A stretch of DNA of 64,000 nt from Anaerolineae bacterium UTCFX1 (GTDB lineage Bacteria > Chloroflexota > Anaerolineae > Anaerolineales > Villigracilaceae), in NCBI GenBank assembly GCA_002050275.1, contig MWTB01000016.1, positions 1 to 64,000 of the forward strand, given 5' to 3'. Below, piece by piece: positions 1-7,368 of the stretch; the stretch's first letter is position 1, and each line of letters begins with the position of its first letter. Below the pieces are notes generated by a model. That model saw only the letters and a program-made list of their open reading frames with translations, was not told the DNA's origin and did no database searches. Both the position numbers and the translations under genes were made by a program.

Positions 1-480
1 TGCGGCTATTACGGCGACTCACAAAAGCCATGCACCTGCGCCGCCTCTGTTGTGACCAAATACCAAAAACGAATCTCTGGTCCGCTATTGGATCGGATTG
101 ACATCCACATCGAAGTCCCGCGCGTGGACTATGAAAAGTTGAGCGGAGATCGCGTGGGGGAATCGTCCGCCTCCATTCGCCAGCGCGTGCAAGCCGCAAG
201 AAATATTCAGCAACAGCGCTTTGCCGCTTCGCAATCCGATATTATTTGCAACGCCGATATGCGCGTGGGGGAGATTCGTCAATTTTGCCAGTTGCAGGAC
301 GAAGGTCAGAGCCTGATGCGTGCGGCGATGAGCCAGATGAATTTGTCGGCGCGGGCATATCATCGTATCTTGAAGTTATCGCGCACCATCGCGGATTTAG
401 CGGGGAGCGAGGAGATTCAGTCCGCGCATTTGGCGGAGGCGCTGCAGTATCGTCCGAAGTTGATGCACAGCACAATGTGA
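1..480 (+). CDS. YifB/ComM-family ATPase, C-terminal part (5' end outside window)
   Basis: The frame is open from base 1 to the TGA at 478-480, so only the last 159 residues are present. The fragment starts in a Cys-rich CGYYGD...CTC stretch followed by the run SGPLLDRIDIHIEVPRV, both typical of the Mg-chelatase-like YifB/ComM AAA+ proteins. It ends with the family's C-terminal domain ([17 protein letters not shown]). ComM homologues are known as branch-migration helicases for DNA taken up during natural transformation. Whether this one does that cannot be told from a fragment. A GTG at 52 is not a credible start because homology continues upstream of it. A decayed second copy of the last ~50 codons lies at 6109-6294. 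Confidence 0.9.
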   Translation, partial: CGYYGDSQKPCTCAASVVTKYQKRISGPLLDRIDIHIEVPRVDYEKLSGDRVGESSASIRQRVQAARNIQQQRFAASQSDIICNADMRVGEIRQFCQLQDEGQSLMRAAMSQMNLSARAYHRILKLSRTIADLAGSEEIQSAHLAEALQYRPKLMHSTM

Positions 481-601
481 TGGGGTAAATCGGGGAGATC
501 CTTGGTCATGTACACGCCTACGCAGAACTCTATTTCACCGTGTAACTATCTCTTTTCTGGTAAGTAAGGGCTGAAGCAGGCGAGCCAATTTCTTTTGTTC
601 A

Positions 602-940
602 TTACTGCCTCCAGATAACCATCAAAATTTTGTTTAGAATGTAGATACCGCCGAACGCGACGGTCAGATCGACCTTGCCTGTGCTGTACAATGCCCAACA
701 AGTCAGCGCAAAGATGACGAGTTCCAACAGGAACGACCAGGGTTCTTCCAGCCGCATGGGCGATTTCGGCGCGAGGAAGGTTCCCCACACCACGGCGAAC
801 AGGATGGGAGCGCCCAAGCCCAACAGGATTTTCATGAAGTTGTTGCTGCCTGTTTGGAAGCCCCAGTATCCGAAAATGACGAGGATACAGAGTTCGAGCA
901 GAAATCGAAGTCCGATATTGATTACTTTAAGAAGTTCCAT
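602..940 (-). CDS. YrdB-like (DUF2568) small membrane protein
   Basis: A 112-residue protein with four hydrophobic segments (about residues 8-28, 36-55, 67-87 and 90-108) and a central PKSPMRLEEPW stretch. It resembles the YrdB/DUF2568 family of four-helix membrane proteins, whose function is unknown. The start is supported by an AAGGAG site just upstream on the minus strand. It is the last gene of a leftward group with the TMEM175-like channel, a small membrane protein and a lone receiver domain, spaced closely enough to be one transcript. No catalytic motif is visible. The family assignment is from memory of the pattern and is fairly secure; the role is open. Confidence 0.7.
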   Translation of the reverse strand: MELLKVINIGLRFLLELCILVIFGYWGFQTGSNNFMKILLGLGAPILFAVVWGTFLAPKSPMRLEEPWSFLLELVIFALTCWALYSTGKVDLTVAFGGIYILNKILMVIWRQ

Positions 941-973
941 GAGTTCTCCTTTTGAAAATTTAACGAAATCATC

Positions 974-1591
974 CTATTTGACCAGAAAAACAGCGGGAGC
1001 GATCAGGAGCCATAAAAATTTTGCCAAATCGGGATCGATAAAAGACAGTCCGATGGAGAAAAGAAAGATGGTAGGGGCAATGAGGTTTCTGATCACGGCG
1101 CGGCGGATCGCAGCAGGTTTTAGATCGGCTTTCACCAGACGGCGATTGTAGGATGCGTAAACCCAAAGCCAGGTTGACAGAAAACCCACCAGCGAAGCGT
1201 TCAAAGCGTATAAAATGGTCGCAGTCCGATTTCCATTTTCGCTGATCACGGCAGTCGAAAACGGGATGAACGCAACTGACATCAACACGAGCAGATTGAT
1301 AAACATCAGGCGGGTATCATATTGCTCGATGTGGCGATACTGGCGATGATGAATGAGCCAGAAACTTCCTATGCTCAAAAAGCTGATAAAGAAACCGAGA
1401 TATTTCGGCCAGAGGGAAAGCAGGCTGTTTAGTAGTTCGGCGTTACCTTCATGAGCGATGGAGGCAGGTGGGCGGATCTCCAGCGCCAACAGCGTGATGG
1501 CAATCGCAAAGACCGCGTCGCTAAAAAAGACAAGCCGCTCCAAGCCTATTTCATCGCTTTCGACATGAGGAGGGTTAAGTCGTTTGCGCAT
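974..1591 (-). CDS. TMEM175-family (DUF1211) potassium channel-like protein
   Basis: A 205-residue membrane protein. Near the N-terminus it has the motif FSDAVFAIAITLLALEI (about residues 23-39), the signature of TMEM175/DUF1211 proteins, where the FSD segment lines the pore. About six hydrophobic segments follow, which matches one bacterial TMEM175 subunit; bacterial members assemble as tetrameric K+-permeable channels. The gene lies between the small membrane protein at 1606-1902 and the YrdB-like gene, all leftward with short gaps. Association with a receiver-domain gene is unusual and suggests the channel belongs to an envelope or ion-stress response. Identity is good; transport specificity is inferred from the family only. 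Confidence 0.85.
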   Translation of the reverse strand: MRKRLNPPHVESDEIGLERLVFFSDAVFAIAITLLALEIRPPASIAHEGNAELLNSLLSLWPKYLGFFISFLSIGSFWLIHHRQYRHIEQYDTRLMFINLLVLMSVAFIPFSTAVISENGNRTATILYALNASLVGFLSTWLWVYASYNRRLVKADLKPAAIRRAVIRNLIAPTIFLFSIGLSFIDPDLAKFLWLLIAPAVFLVK

Positions 1592-1605
1592 GGATTGCCT
1601 CCTTT

Positions 1606-1902
1606 TTACTCTTGCTTAGAAAGAACGCCCTGCGCCAACGTTACGATTCCTAGAGAGATCAGGATGAAAGGTCCGTAGATGCGCCAAGGGATATTGCTGA
1701 TCGAGATTACAGCAATGGCGGAACAGATCGCAAGCCCCAGCAGAGCCTGCATGTATTCTTTATGGAAGACTCGCTCGGCGGTAACCGCCAGACCGATCAC
1801 CAACAACATGCCAGGCCACCAACTGCCCGTGACGATGACTACCCCCAAGCCGATTAAAAAGATCCCGCCTGCAATTCCTGATTTCGTGCTTTTTGTGTTC
1901 AT
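1606..1902 (-). CDS. Small hydrophobic membrane protein, unknown function
   Basis: A 98-residue protein with a Lys/Ser-rich N-terminal tail and about four hydrophobic stretches (roughly residues 10-28, 29-42, 53-70 and 73-92). The glycine-rich pattern GGIFLIGLGVVIVTG recalls the helices of LiaF/DUF5668-type envelope proteins, but similarity is too weak to assign a family. It starts only 8 bases after the receiver gene that precedes it on the minus strand and is followed by the TMEM175-like gene, so co-transcription is likely. Nothing catalytic is visible. It is probably a real gene because of length, spacing and membrane character, but no function is assigned. Confidence 0.6.
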   Translation of the reverse strand: MNTKSTKSGIAGGIFLIGLGVVIVTGSWWPGMLLVIGLAVTAERVFHKEYMQALLGLAICSAIAVISISNIPWRIYGPFILISLGIVTLAQGVLSKQE

Positions 1903-1910
1903 TTATTTTC

Positions 1911-2279
1911 TCATCTTTCTAAAATTATTTTCCGAATGACATCCACTAATTTATCATCCGATTTTTGCTTGGGAATGAATGCCGCCGCGCCGACTTGTTC
2001 CGCGCGTTTGCGGTTGGACGGTTCATCATATAACGTCAGGATGATTACCGCGCATTGCGGCTGAAACTGCCGTAGCCGTTCTGCCGCGCTCAGGCCATCC
2101 AGGGACGGCAGGCGGATGTCCATCACCACGATATCAGGCTGAAGTTCGCGCGCGAGCCGCAGGGCTTCCCAGCCGTCATCCGCCTCTCCCACGACCGAGA
2201 AATCGGGTTCGAGCGCGAGATTCATTCTCACCCCGCGGCGGATGTTTGGATCGTCATCAACGAGTAGGATTTTGATCAT
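1911..2279 (-). CDS. Stand-alone response-regulator receiver domain
   Basis: A 122-residue CheY-like protein with no output domain. It shows the acidic pocket DDD at residues 8-10, the phospho-acceptor Asp54 in VVMDIRLPSLDG, the Thr in ILTLYD and the conserved Lys in IPKQKSDD. Sequence is closest to receivers of NarL-type regulators, so it may be a truncated or single-domain form that competes for phosphate or acts by protein contact. It is the first gene of the leftward membrane-protein group and is divergent from the NarL-type regulator at 2403. The 123-base divergent spacer carries the palindrome at 2338-2353 and could control both directions. A GGGGA element precedes the ATG. Confidence 0.85.
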   Translation of the reverse strand: MIKILLVDDDPNIRRGVRMNLALEPDFSVVGEADDGWEALRLARELQPDIVVMDIRLPSLDGLSAAERLRQFQPQCAVIILTLYDEPSNRKRAEQVGAAAFIPKQKSDDKLVDVIRKIILER

Positions 2280-2337
2280 GTCCCCAGTGTAACCAGTGAA
2301 CTCATGCCATACATCGGTAAAAGGTTATTCTCCCATC

Positions 2338-2353
2338 TCAGCCTTAAGTCTGA
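2338..2353. promoter_or_regulatory. Palindromic operator candidate upstream of response regulator
   Basis: The 16 bases form the palindrome TCAG-C-CTTAAG-T-CTGA, perfect except for the symmetric pair at positions 5 and 12. It ends 22 bases before the TATAAT at 2376-2381, in the position where an activator would bind. A near-identical palindrome at 5184-5199 precedes the CPBP protease gene, with further shared flanking bases (GATC and TGGATAC). The site fits a dimeric NarL-type regulator and suggests autoregulation of the operon at 2403-5100. That link is inference. Confidence 0.6.
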
Positions 2354-2375
2354 AGTGTCTTTGATCAATGGATAC

Positions 2376-2381
2376 TATAAT
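2376..2381 (+). promoter_or_regulatory. -10 element of the response regulator/kinase operon
   Basis: A consensus TATAAT lies 21 bases before the ATG at 2403, inside TGGATACTATAAT. No good -35 hexamer is found at 16-18 bases, which fits a promoter that needs the activator site at 2338-2353. A GTGAGGAG ribosome-binding site follows before the ATG. Confidence 0.55.
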
Positions 2382-2402
2382 TAGACGTGAGGAGAAACGC
2401 TT

Positions 2403-3044
2403 ATGTCCATTCGTACCCTGATAGTCGATGATCATGCCGTTGTCCGCCAGGGGTTGAAAATGTTTCTGGGACTGGATCCAGATTTGGAACTTGTGGGCGA
2501 AGCGGAGAACGGGGAGGAAGCGGTCCGCCTGACAGGGGAATTGAATCCCGACGTTATCCTGATGGACCTGCTCATGCCTGTTATGGACGGAATCACGGCA
2601 ATATCAACCATCCGCCGCGATTTTCCCGATATCGAGATCATTGCATTGACCAGCGTGCTCGAAGACGAAGCCGTGATGAAAGCCATGCGCGCGGGCGCCA
2701 TCGGATATTTGCTGAAAGATACACAGGCAGAAGAACTGCGCCGCGCCATCAAAGCCGCCGCCGCAGGGCAGGTGCAACTTTCCCCGCAAGCCGCCGCGCG
2801 CCTGATGCGCGAAGTGCGCGCGCCCGAAAGCCCCGAAAAATTGACCGAGCGCGAAACGGACGTGTTGCGCCTGCTGGCATTGGGGCGCGCCAATAAAGAG
2901 ATCGCGCTCGAACTCACTATCGGGGAGAAGACCGTCAAAACGCATGTCAGCGCGATCTTGCGAAAGCTGGGTGTGCCGAGCCGCACGCAAGCCGCGCTTC
3001 ATGCCGTGCGAATCGGATTGGTTTCCATCGAAGGGGAGAATTGA
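2403..3044 (+). CDS. NarL/FixJ-family response regulator
   Basis: A 213-residue regulator. The N-terminal receiver (residues 3-120) has acidic DD at 9-10, phospho-acceptor Asp55 in VILMDLLMP and Lys in YLLKD. The C-terminal LuxR-type helix-turn-helix (about 148-205) contains LTERETDVLRLLALG and the recognition region IGEKTVKTHVSAILRKLG. It is followed after 4 bases by the histidine kinase, forming a standard two-gene system. The ATG has a good GAGGAG site. Phosphorylated NarL-type regulators bind DNA as dimers, and the palindrome upstream (2338-2353), repeated before the protease at 5268, is the natural candidate target. The kinase's HAMP and HisKA_3 layout resembles LiaS/NarX-type systems, so an envelope-related signal is plausible but unproven. 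Confidence 0.95.
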   Translation: MSIRTLIVDDHAVVRQGLKMFLGLDPDLELVGEAENGEEAVRLTGELNPDVILMDLLMPVMDGITAISTIRRDFPDIEIIALTSVLEDEAVMKAMRAGAIGYLLKDTQAEELRRAIKAAAAGQVQLSPQAAARLMREVRAPESPEKLTERETDVLRLLALGRANKEIALELTIGEKTVKTHVSAILRKLGVPSRTQAALHAVRIGLVSIEGEN

Positions 3045-3048
3045 TTTT

Positions 3049-5100
3049 ATGTTTCACATAAAGCATATCAGCGTCAAGATCACAGCGGGCGTCATGGCTT
3101 TTATCGCGCTGTTGGCATTGGTCACCAACCTGCTCGTAGCGCGTGGATTCAATCAGGCGGAGCAAGCCGCCGTCCAACGCAGCGCGGACAGTTTGCAGAC
3201 GCAGAGCTACACCACGTTCATCCAACTGACCGAGCAGGAGGCGCAACTCTACGATCTTGAATTACAGCAAGCCGCGCGCGCAACGAAAGTTGCGGCGGAC
3301 TTCGTGGCGCAGTTGCACAATTCGGGCGCGGCAGTGGATTGGTCAATCGTGCCGAATGTGGTGTATCGCTCGTCGCAACTAGCCTTGAGCGACAATGGCT
3401 TGCTGTATTACGACGCCAATCCAAACCGCCGCACAGAAATTTTGCATATCGGTGGAATCACACCCAACGCGGTGACCGATCAAAGCCTGCGCGACTCGGC
3501 GGCATTGGAAGAGTTGTTTCCCTCTTTGCTTGCGCAAACCGAAACGGGCGTAGGGATTTATTTTCAAGGTCCGCAACTGACGATGCGCTACTATCCCGTG
3601 CGCGGATTGCCCGAACTTGAATTGCAGAGCGGCGCGGCAGAAGCGGCGCAAAACATGCACATCGAAGATTTTCCCGTCGCGCCGAATCACAACCTCAAAC
3701 GTGAGACTGTTTGGCTTCCACCCTATCTTGACGACGCGGGGCAGGGCTTGCTCATCAGCGCGGATACGCCGATCTATTATGGCGACGACTTTCAAGGCTA
3801 CATCGGCATAGATGTTTCCCTCACACGCCTGATCGAACGGTTGAATCAACTCAAACCCACCGAAAATAGTTTTGCTTTTTTGATGGATTCAAATGGACTT
3901 CTTATTGCCGTTTCACAGGCGGGCACGGGGAAACTTGCCAGTCGCGCGCTGACCGAACAGGAGCAAGCGTCCAATGGTTTGCTCGGCGCGTCGCTGACCG
4001 ATATCAATCCGCAATTTTCAAATTGGATGGAATCCGCTACATCTTCCGAAAGCGGCGCATCGGAAATTACCCTGAATGGACAATCTGCCCTAATCACGCA
4101 CGCGTCACTCCCCGATTTGGGCTGGACACTGTCCATCGTTGTGCCTCTCAACGAAGTCACTGCCGAGTCGCAGAGCGTGGCACGCTCCATTCAAGCGGAC
4201 GCCGCCTCCACAGTGCGGAACACATTGCTGATCATGGCGCTCTTTTTCATCGGCGCGGCGTTGGTCACTATCTGGCTTAGTCGGCGTTTTCTAACGCGCC
4301 CGATCACGCAAATTTTGGGCGGCGTGCGCGCCATCACCGCAGGAGATTTGAAAGTATCCGTCCCTGTTGTATCAAAGGATGAACTCGGCGAACTCGCGGC
4401 TTCGTTCAATCAGATGACCGACGAACTTAATCGACGCACTTACGAACTTGCCCAAACCAGCGCCGAATTGCAATTGAAGGAAACGCAGGTGAAAGTGGCG
4501 GCATTGGAAGAACGGCAACGGCTAGCGCGCGAATTGCACGACTCCGTTTCGCAAGCCTTGTACGGAATCGCGCTGGGCGCGCGCACGGCTCAGACCCAGT
4601 TGGAGCGCGATCCCGCCAAGCTGGCGGAGCCACTCGACTACATCCTCTCCCTCGCCGAAGCGGGACTCTCCGAGATGCGCGCGCTCATCTTCGAGCTTCG
4701 CCCCGAATCGCTTCAGAACGAAGGGCTGGTTGCCGCGCTTACCAAACAAGCGGACGCTCTGCGCGCCCGCTATAAACTGGACCTGATCACGCGTTTTGAT
4801 CCCGAACCCGATCTATCGCTCGAAATCAAGGAAGCCCTTTACCGCATCGCTCAAGAAGCGTTGCATAACATCGCCAAACACGCCCACGCCACGCGGGTCG
4901 AATTATCTTTGCAAACTAAAGAAGAAAAACTTGCGCTAGAGATCCGCGACAACGGCAAAGGGTTCGATCCTGTGCGGGAATACCCTGGTCATCTCGGCCT
5001 CAAGTCCATGCGTGAACGCGCCGCACAAATTAACGGAGAATTTTATATGGAAAGCGCGCCAAATGCTGGTACGGTAATTACCGTTCGGCTTCCAAAGTAA
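3049..5100 (+). CDS. Membrane sensor histidine kinase (HAMP, HisKA_3, HATPase_c)
   Basis: A 683-residue kinase starting at the ATG preceded by AAGGGGAG; a start further upstream would overlap the regulator. A transmembrane helix lies at about residues 9-31, followed by a large extracellular part of ~350 residues of the double-Cache kind (its hydrophobic pattern and YYGDDFQGYIGIDVSL segment suggest this). A second membrane helix (TLLIMALFFIGAALVTIWL) leads into a HAMP domain (LTRPITQIL...GDLKVSVP), a coiled linker and the HisKA_3 dimerisation box with phospho-acceptor His497 in ARELHDSVSQ. The ATPase domain has the N box (EALHNIAKHA) and G1/G2 boxes (DNGKGF, GHLGLKSMRERA). Partner is the regulator encoded just upstream. 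The signal is unknown. Confidence 0.93.
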   Translation: MFHIKHISVKITAGVMAFIALLALVTNLLVARGFNQAEQAAVQRSADSLQTQSYTTFIQLTEQEAQLYDLELQQAARATKVAADFVAQLHNSGAAVDWSIVPNVVYRSSQLALSDNGLLYYDANPNRRTEILHIGGITPNAVTDQSLRDSAALEELFPSLLAQTETGVGIYFQGPQLTMRYYPVRGLPELELQSGAAEAAQNMHIEDFPVAPNHNLKRETVWLPPYLDDAGQGLLISADTPIYYGDDFQGYIGIDVSLTRLIERLNQLKPTENSFAFLMDSNGLLIAVSQAGTGKLASRALTEQEQASNGLLGASLTDINPQFSNWMESATSSESGASEITLNGQSALITHASLPDLGWTLSIVVPLNEVTAESQSVARSIQADAASTVRNTLLIMALFFIGAALVTIWLSRRFLTRPITQILGGVRAITAGDLKVSVPVVSKDELGELAASFNQMTDELNRRTYELAQTSAELQLKETQVKVAALEERQRLARELHDSVSQALYGIALGARTAQTQLERDPAKLAEPLDYILSLAEAGLSEMRALIFELRPESLQNEGLVAALTKQADALRARYKLDLITRFDPEPDLSLEIKEALYRIAQEALHNIAKHAHATRVELSLQTKEEKLALEIRDNGKGFDPVREYPGHLGLKSMRERAAQINGEFYMESAPNAGTVITVRLPK

Positions 5101-5117
5101 AGCCATTTACATTTTTC

Positions 5118-5147
5118 AAAAACGCTCCCATTTTGAGGAGCGTTTTT
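5118..5147 (+). terminator. Rho-independent terminator after the kinase
   Basis: A perfect 11-bp stem (5118-5128 with 5137-5147, AAAAACGCTCC/GGAGCGTTTTT) with an 8-base loop ends in a T-run. It lies 18 bases past the kinase stop and separates the two-component operon from the protease gene. Confidence 0.9.
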
Positions 5148-5183
5148 GATTCTTAACTTTCAGGCGAAAGTAGGTCAGCCCTC

Positions 5184-5199
5184 TCCGTCTTAAGACCGA
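5184..5199. promoter_or_regulatory. Second copy of the CTTAAG-centred palindrome, before the CPBP gene
   Basis: The bases TCCG-T-CTTAAG-A-CCGA form a palindrome with one mismatched pair and match the site at 2338-2353 in the frame TCNGNCTTAAGNCNGA. Both sites share GAAG, seven bases, GATC and then TGGATAC downstream; the spacing before TGGATAC differs by 3 bases. The site ends 68 bases before the ATG at 5268 and suggests that the neighbouring two-component system controls the protease. Confidence 0.6.
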
Positions 5200-5267
5200 A
5201 GATAAAACGATCGGCACTGGATACAATGCCTTCAAGATTTCAGATTCTTATTTTACTGGAGGCATCC

Positions 5268-6020
5268 ATGCAAACCCAAATTTCCGTTTTATCGTCTGAC
5301 AATTCGCAAGGCGCAGTTAAAACGTTCTTTAAACAGCGCCCCGTTATCTCGGCTGTGCTCATTTTCGTTGCGTATTTGACCATCTCGACCCTGCTGGGTC
5401 TAGCCGCCAAAGCGCTCTTTCCGCAGGTTCAGCCCGAGTTCATTGCCCTGATCGCACTGTCGGTTTTGGTGGCAATTGCTCTTTCCATGCTGGGCTGGTG
5501 GAAAGTGGCGGGCTTCAATTTCCCTGCTGAATGGCGCGACTCTCGCCTAATGATCATCCCATTTCTTATCATATTGGGATTACCTTTCCTCATGGGCGTC
5601 AAAACCACCGATAAGGACACGTTTTTTTATCTGCTGATCGGTTACGCCCTGACAGGCTTCATGGAAGAAGGACTCATGCGCGGCATCGTCTTGCGCGTGC
5701 TCAAGCCTACAGGGACGACTCGCAGTGTGGTCATCTCTTCCCTGCTCTTCGGCCTCATGCACATCGGCAACCTGCTGTATCGCAACCCTTTCATCGTATT
5801 CGCCCAAATGATCGGCGCCTTTGTGGACGGAATCGGCCAGAGCGCTTTTCGCTTGCGCACCAACACCATCTGGTTTCCCATTATTCTCCATGCACTGCAT
5901 GACCTCGCATTAAAGTACACCAATTTTCCCGTCATTCCGCTGGATGTAGTAGAAGTTACGTTATTGATGATCTACGGTATTTACCTGCTAAGGGGTTGGA
6001 AGGAACCGATCGCGAAATAA
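5268..6020 (+). CDS. CPBP-family intramembrane glutamic protease
   Basis: A 250-residue multi-pass membrane protein. It carries the three conserved motifs of the CPBP (CAAX protease and bacteriocin-processing, Abi) family: EEGLMR at residues 133-138, FGLMH ending at His165, and HALHD with His208 and His211. These form the intramembrane active site known from Rce1-type proteases. The ATG at 5268 has an ACTGGAGG site 6 bases away; an upstream ATG at 5226 lies in the promoter region and lacks one. The gene stands alone between two terminators, with a copy of the CTTAAG palindrome upstream, so it is likely a target of the two-component system at 2403-5100. The substrate is unknown. Confidence 0.9.
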   Translation: MQTQISVLSSDNSQGAVKTFFKQRPVISAVLIFVAYLTISTLLGLAAKALFPQVQPEFIALIALSVLVAIALSMLGWWKVAGFNFPAEWRDSRLMIIPFLIILGLPFLMGVKTTDKDTFFYLLIGYALTGFMEEGLMRGIVLRVLKPTGTTRSVVISSLLFGLMHIGNLLYRNPFIVFAQMIGAFVDGIGQSAFRLRTNTIWFPIILHALHDLALKYTNFPVIPLDVVEVTLLMIYGIYLLRGWKEPIAK

Positions 6021-6041
6021 TCAAAAATTACATTCGAATTT

Positions 6042-6072
6042 CAACGCCTCTGCCGAAGTGGCAGGGGCGTTG
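6042..6072 (+). terminator. Probable terminator after the CPBP gene
   Basis: A 13-bp stem (6042-6054 with 6060-6072, one T-G wobble) and a 5-base loop GAAGT. The U-tract after it is weak (TGCTGTTT), so termination may be partial. Confidence 0.65.
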
Positions 6073-6108
6073 CTGTTTAACAGAGGGAGGTAAGGGAATC
6101 GATGAATT

Positions 6109-6294
6109 GTGCGCGCCCGAAGCTCATCCGCCATTCTGGCAATGCGTCAGATGAACCCGCCGGCGCGGGCGTATCATCGCATCTTGAAGTTGTCGCGCAC
6201 CATCGCCGATCTCGCGGGGAGCGAGAAGATTCAGTCCGCGCATTTGGCGGAGGCGCTACAATATCGTCCCAAGTTGATGTTGGGGTCATCCTAA
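6109..6294 (+). pseudogene. Decayed second copy of the YifB/ComM C-terminus
   Basis: From about 6146 the reading frame gives [18 protein letters not shown] and then [20 protein letters not shown], almost the same as residues encoded at 340-465. The DNA similarity is high over roughly 140 bases and fades upstream into unrelated sequence. There is no credible start and no N-terminal two thirds, so this is a gene fragment. The two partial copies lie in the same orientation and bracket the 5.6-kb block 481-6100. This suggests insertion or duplication around the 3' end of the gene; which copy is original cannot be said from this window. Confidence 0.8.
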
Positions 6295-6361
6295 AATCTT
6301 TGCCGCTCAATAGAAAAATTAAAGTCGTGCCTTTAGAGTTAAATTGATTGCGGAGGCAGCC

Positions 6362-6436
6362 ATGAAAAAGTTTCTATTCGTGACGATATTCTTGCTCACC
6401 CGCGCCGATAATGGCAACTGGACGCATACGCGTTAA
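6362..6436 (+). other. 24-codon ORF, probably a truncated signal-peptide start
   Basis: An ATG at 6362 with a strong GGAGGCAGCC site starts MKKFLFVTIFLLTRADNG and stops at 6434-6436, overlapping the end of the leftward cyclase gene. The first 13 residues look like the start of a signal peptide; the rest does not continue one. It is most easily read as the 5' stub of a secreted-protein gene cut at a rearrangement point next to the ComM fragment. A real tiny peptide cannot be excluded. Confidence 0.35.
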
Positions 6437-7314
6437 GCGAGGTTAGCCTGGCTGAGTTGATTGAGGCGTTCGACATGCGCGGAGTCGTAAGCGTCGCCAA
6501 ATTTAGTATGCGACATTTGCGCTTTCTTCGCCATCAGAGAATCGTATTCGGCGTCGTCCACAATGGCGACGCAGCGCCCGATGCTGGCTTCGCCGTCCAC
6601 AAAACGCCACGGAAAGAAACCGACGGTTGCGCGGCGGTTGAGCAGCAGGTCAATATCGCCGCCCAAACATTCAGCGTGAATGATGCCGAAGGGGAACATC
6701 TCCAAATGCATGAGTTGATATTTGCCATCATCGAACACTTCCGCGATGGATTTGCCAAATTTCTTTTGGAAGACTTTTTCCGCTTGGCGCGTTTGACGCG
6801 GCATCCAGTCGCGGATGATGGTGTTCATGGGGTGGTCGGCGCTGCCGCAGTCCACGCCGATCCAGCGCAGTTTTTTGGCTTTCGCCCATTCCGCAAACTC
6901 GCGGTCGGGACCAGGGTGTTTGACCATATAGCGGATTTCATCCGCGAAGGGCGAGTCCCAGCCGAAGTGATGGTAGCCGGTGTGGATGATGAGGATGTCT
7001 CCCTCGCGGACTTCGACGCGCTCTTCGATCATCTTGCTGTCATAGATGTCGTAATCGCCGCAAACGTCGCTCAAATCTACGATGGCGGCGTCGTGAATCA
7101 AGAAGTCCATATCGAGCGAGGCGATATCCTTGCCAGGCGTGTGGAAGTGAATCTCGCCGTCGAGATGTGTGCCGAGATGGTTGGAGTGCGTCACTAATTG
7201 TCCGTTCGCGCCGTTGGGCGCCAAGCGTTTGAAATATTTCACTTGCAACGGTTCATATGTGGGCCAGGGCGGCGTGCCGACTCCCAGCGGAATGGTGAGG
7301 TCAATAAATTTCAT
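6433..7314 (-). CDS. Cyclase-family metal hydrolase (kynurenine formamidase-like)
   Basis: A 293-residue protein of the 'putative cyclase' family, whose known members hydrolyse cyclic or formyl amides (kynurenine formamidase KynB, isatin hydrolase) with a Mn/Zn site. The metal-binding motif is intact: HLGTHLDGEIHF with His46, His50, Asp52 and His56. A second conserved part, GVDCGSADHPMNT, lies near residue 155. It is the last gene of the long leftward cluster, just after the ABC permease. It resembles each half of the double-domain protein at 17473-19137, so the cluster has two or three related hydrolase units. Ring opening of a cyclic amide is the likely role; the substrate is unknown. Confidence 0.88.
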   Translation of the reverse strand: MKFIDLTIPLGVGTPPWPTYEPLQVKYFKRLAPNGANGQLVTHSNHLGTHLDGEIHFHTPGKDIASLDMDFLIHDAAIVDLSDVCGDYDIYDSKMIEERVEVREGDILIIHTGYHHFGWDSPFADEIRYMVKHPGPDREFAEWAKAKKLRWIGVDCGSADHPMNTIIRDWMPRQTRQAEKVFQKKFGKSIAEVFDDGKYQLMHLEMFPFGIIHAECLGGDIDLLLNRRATVGFFPWRFVDGEASIGRCVAIVDDAEYDSLMAKKAQMSHTKFGDAYDSAHVERLNQLSQANLA

Positions 7315-7368
7315 AATTTAATCCTTTACAACAGAAATAAGCGTAAATAAGGTTTTTCGGCGCGGCTC

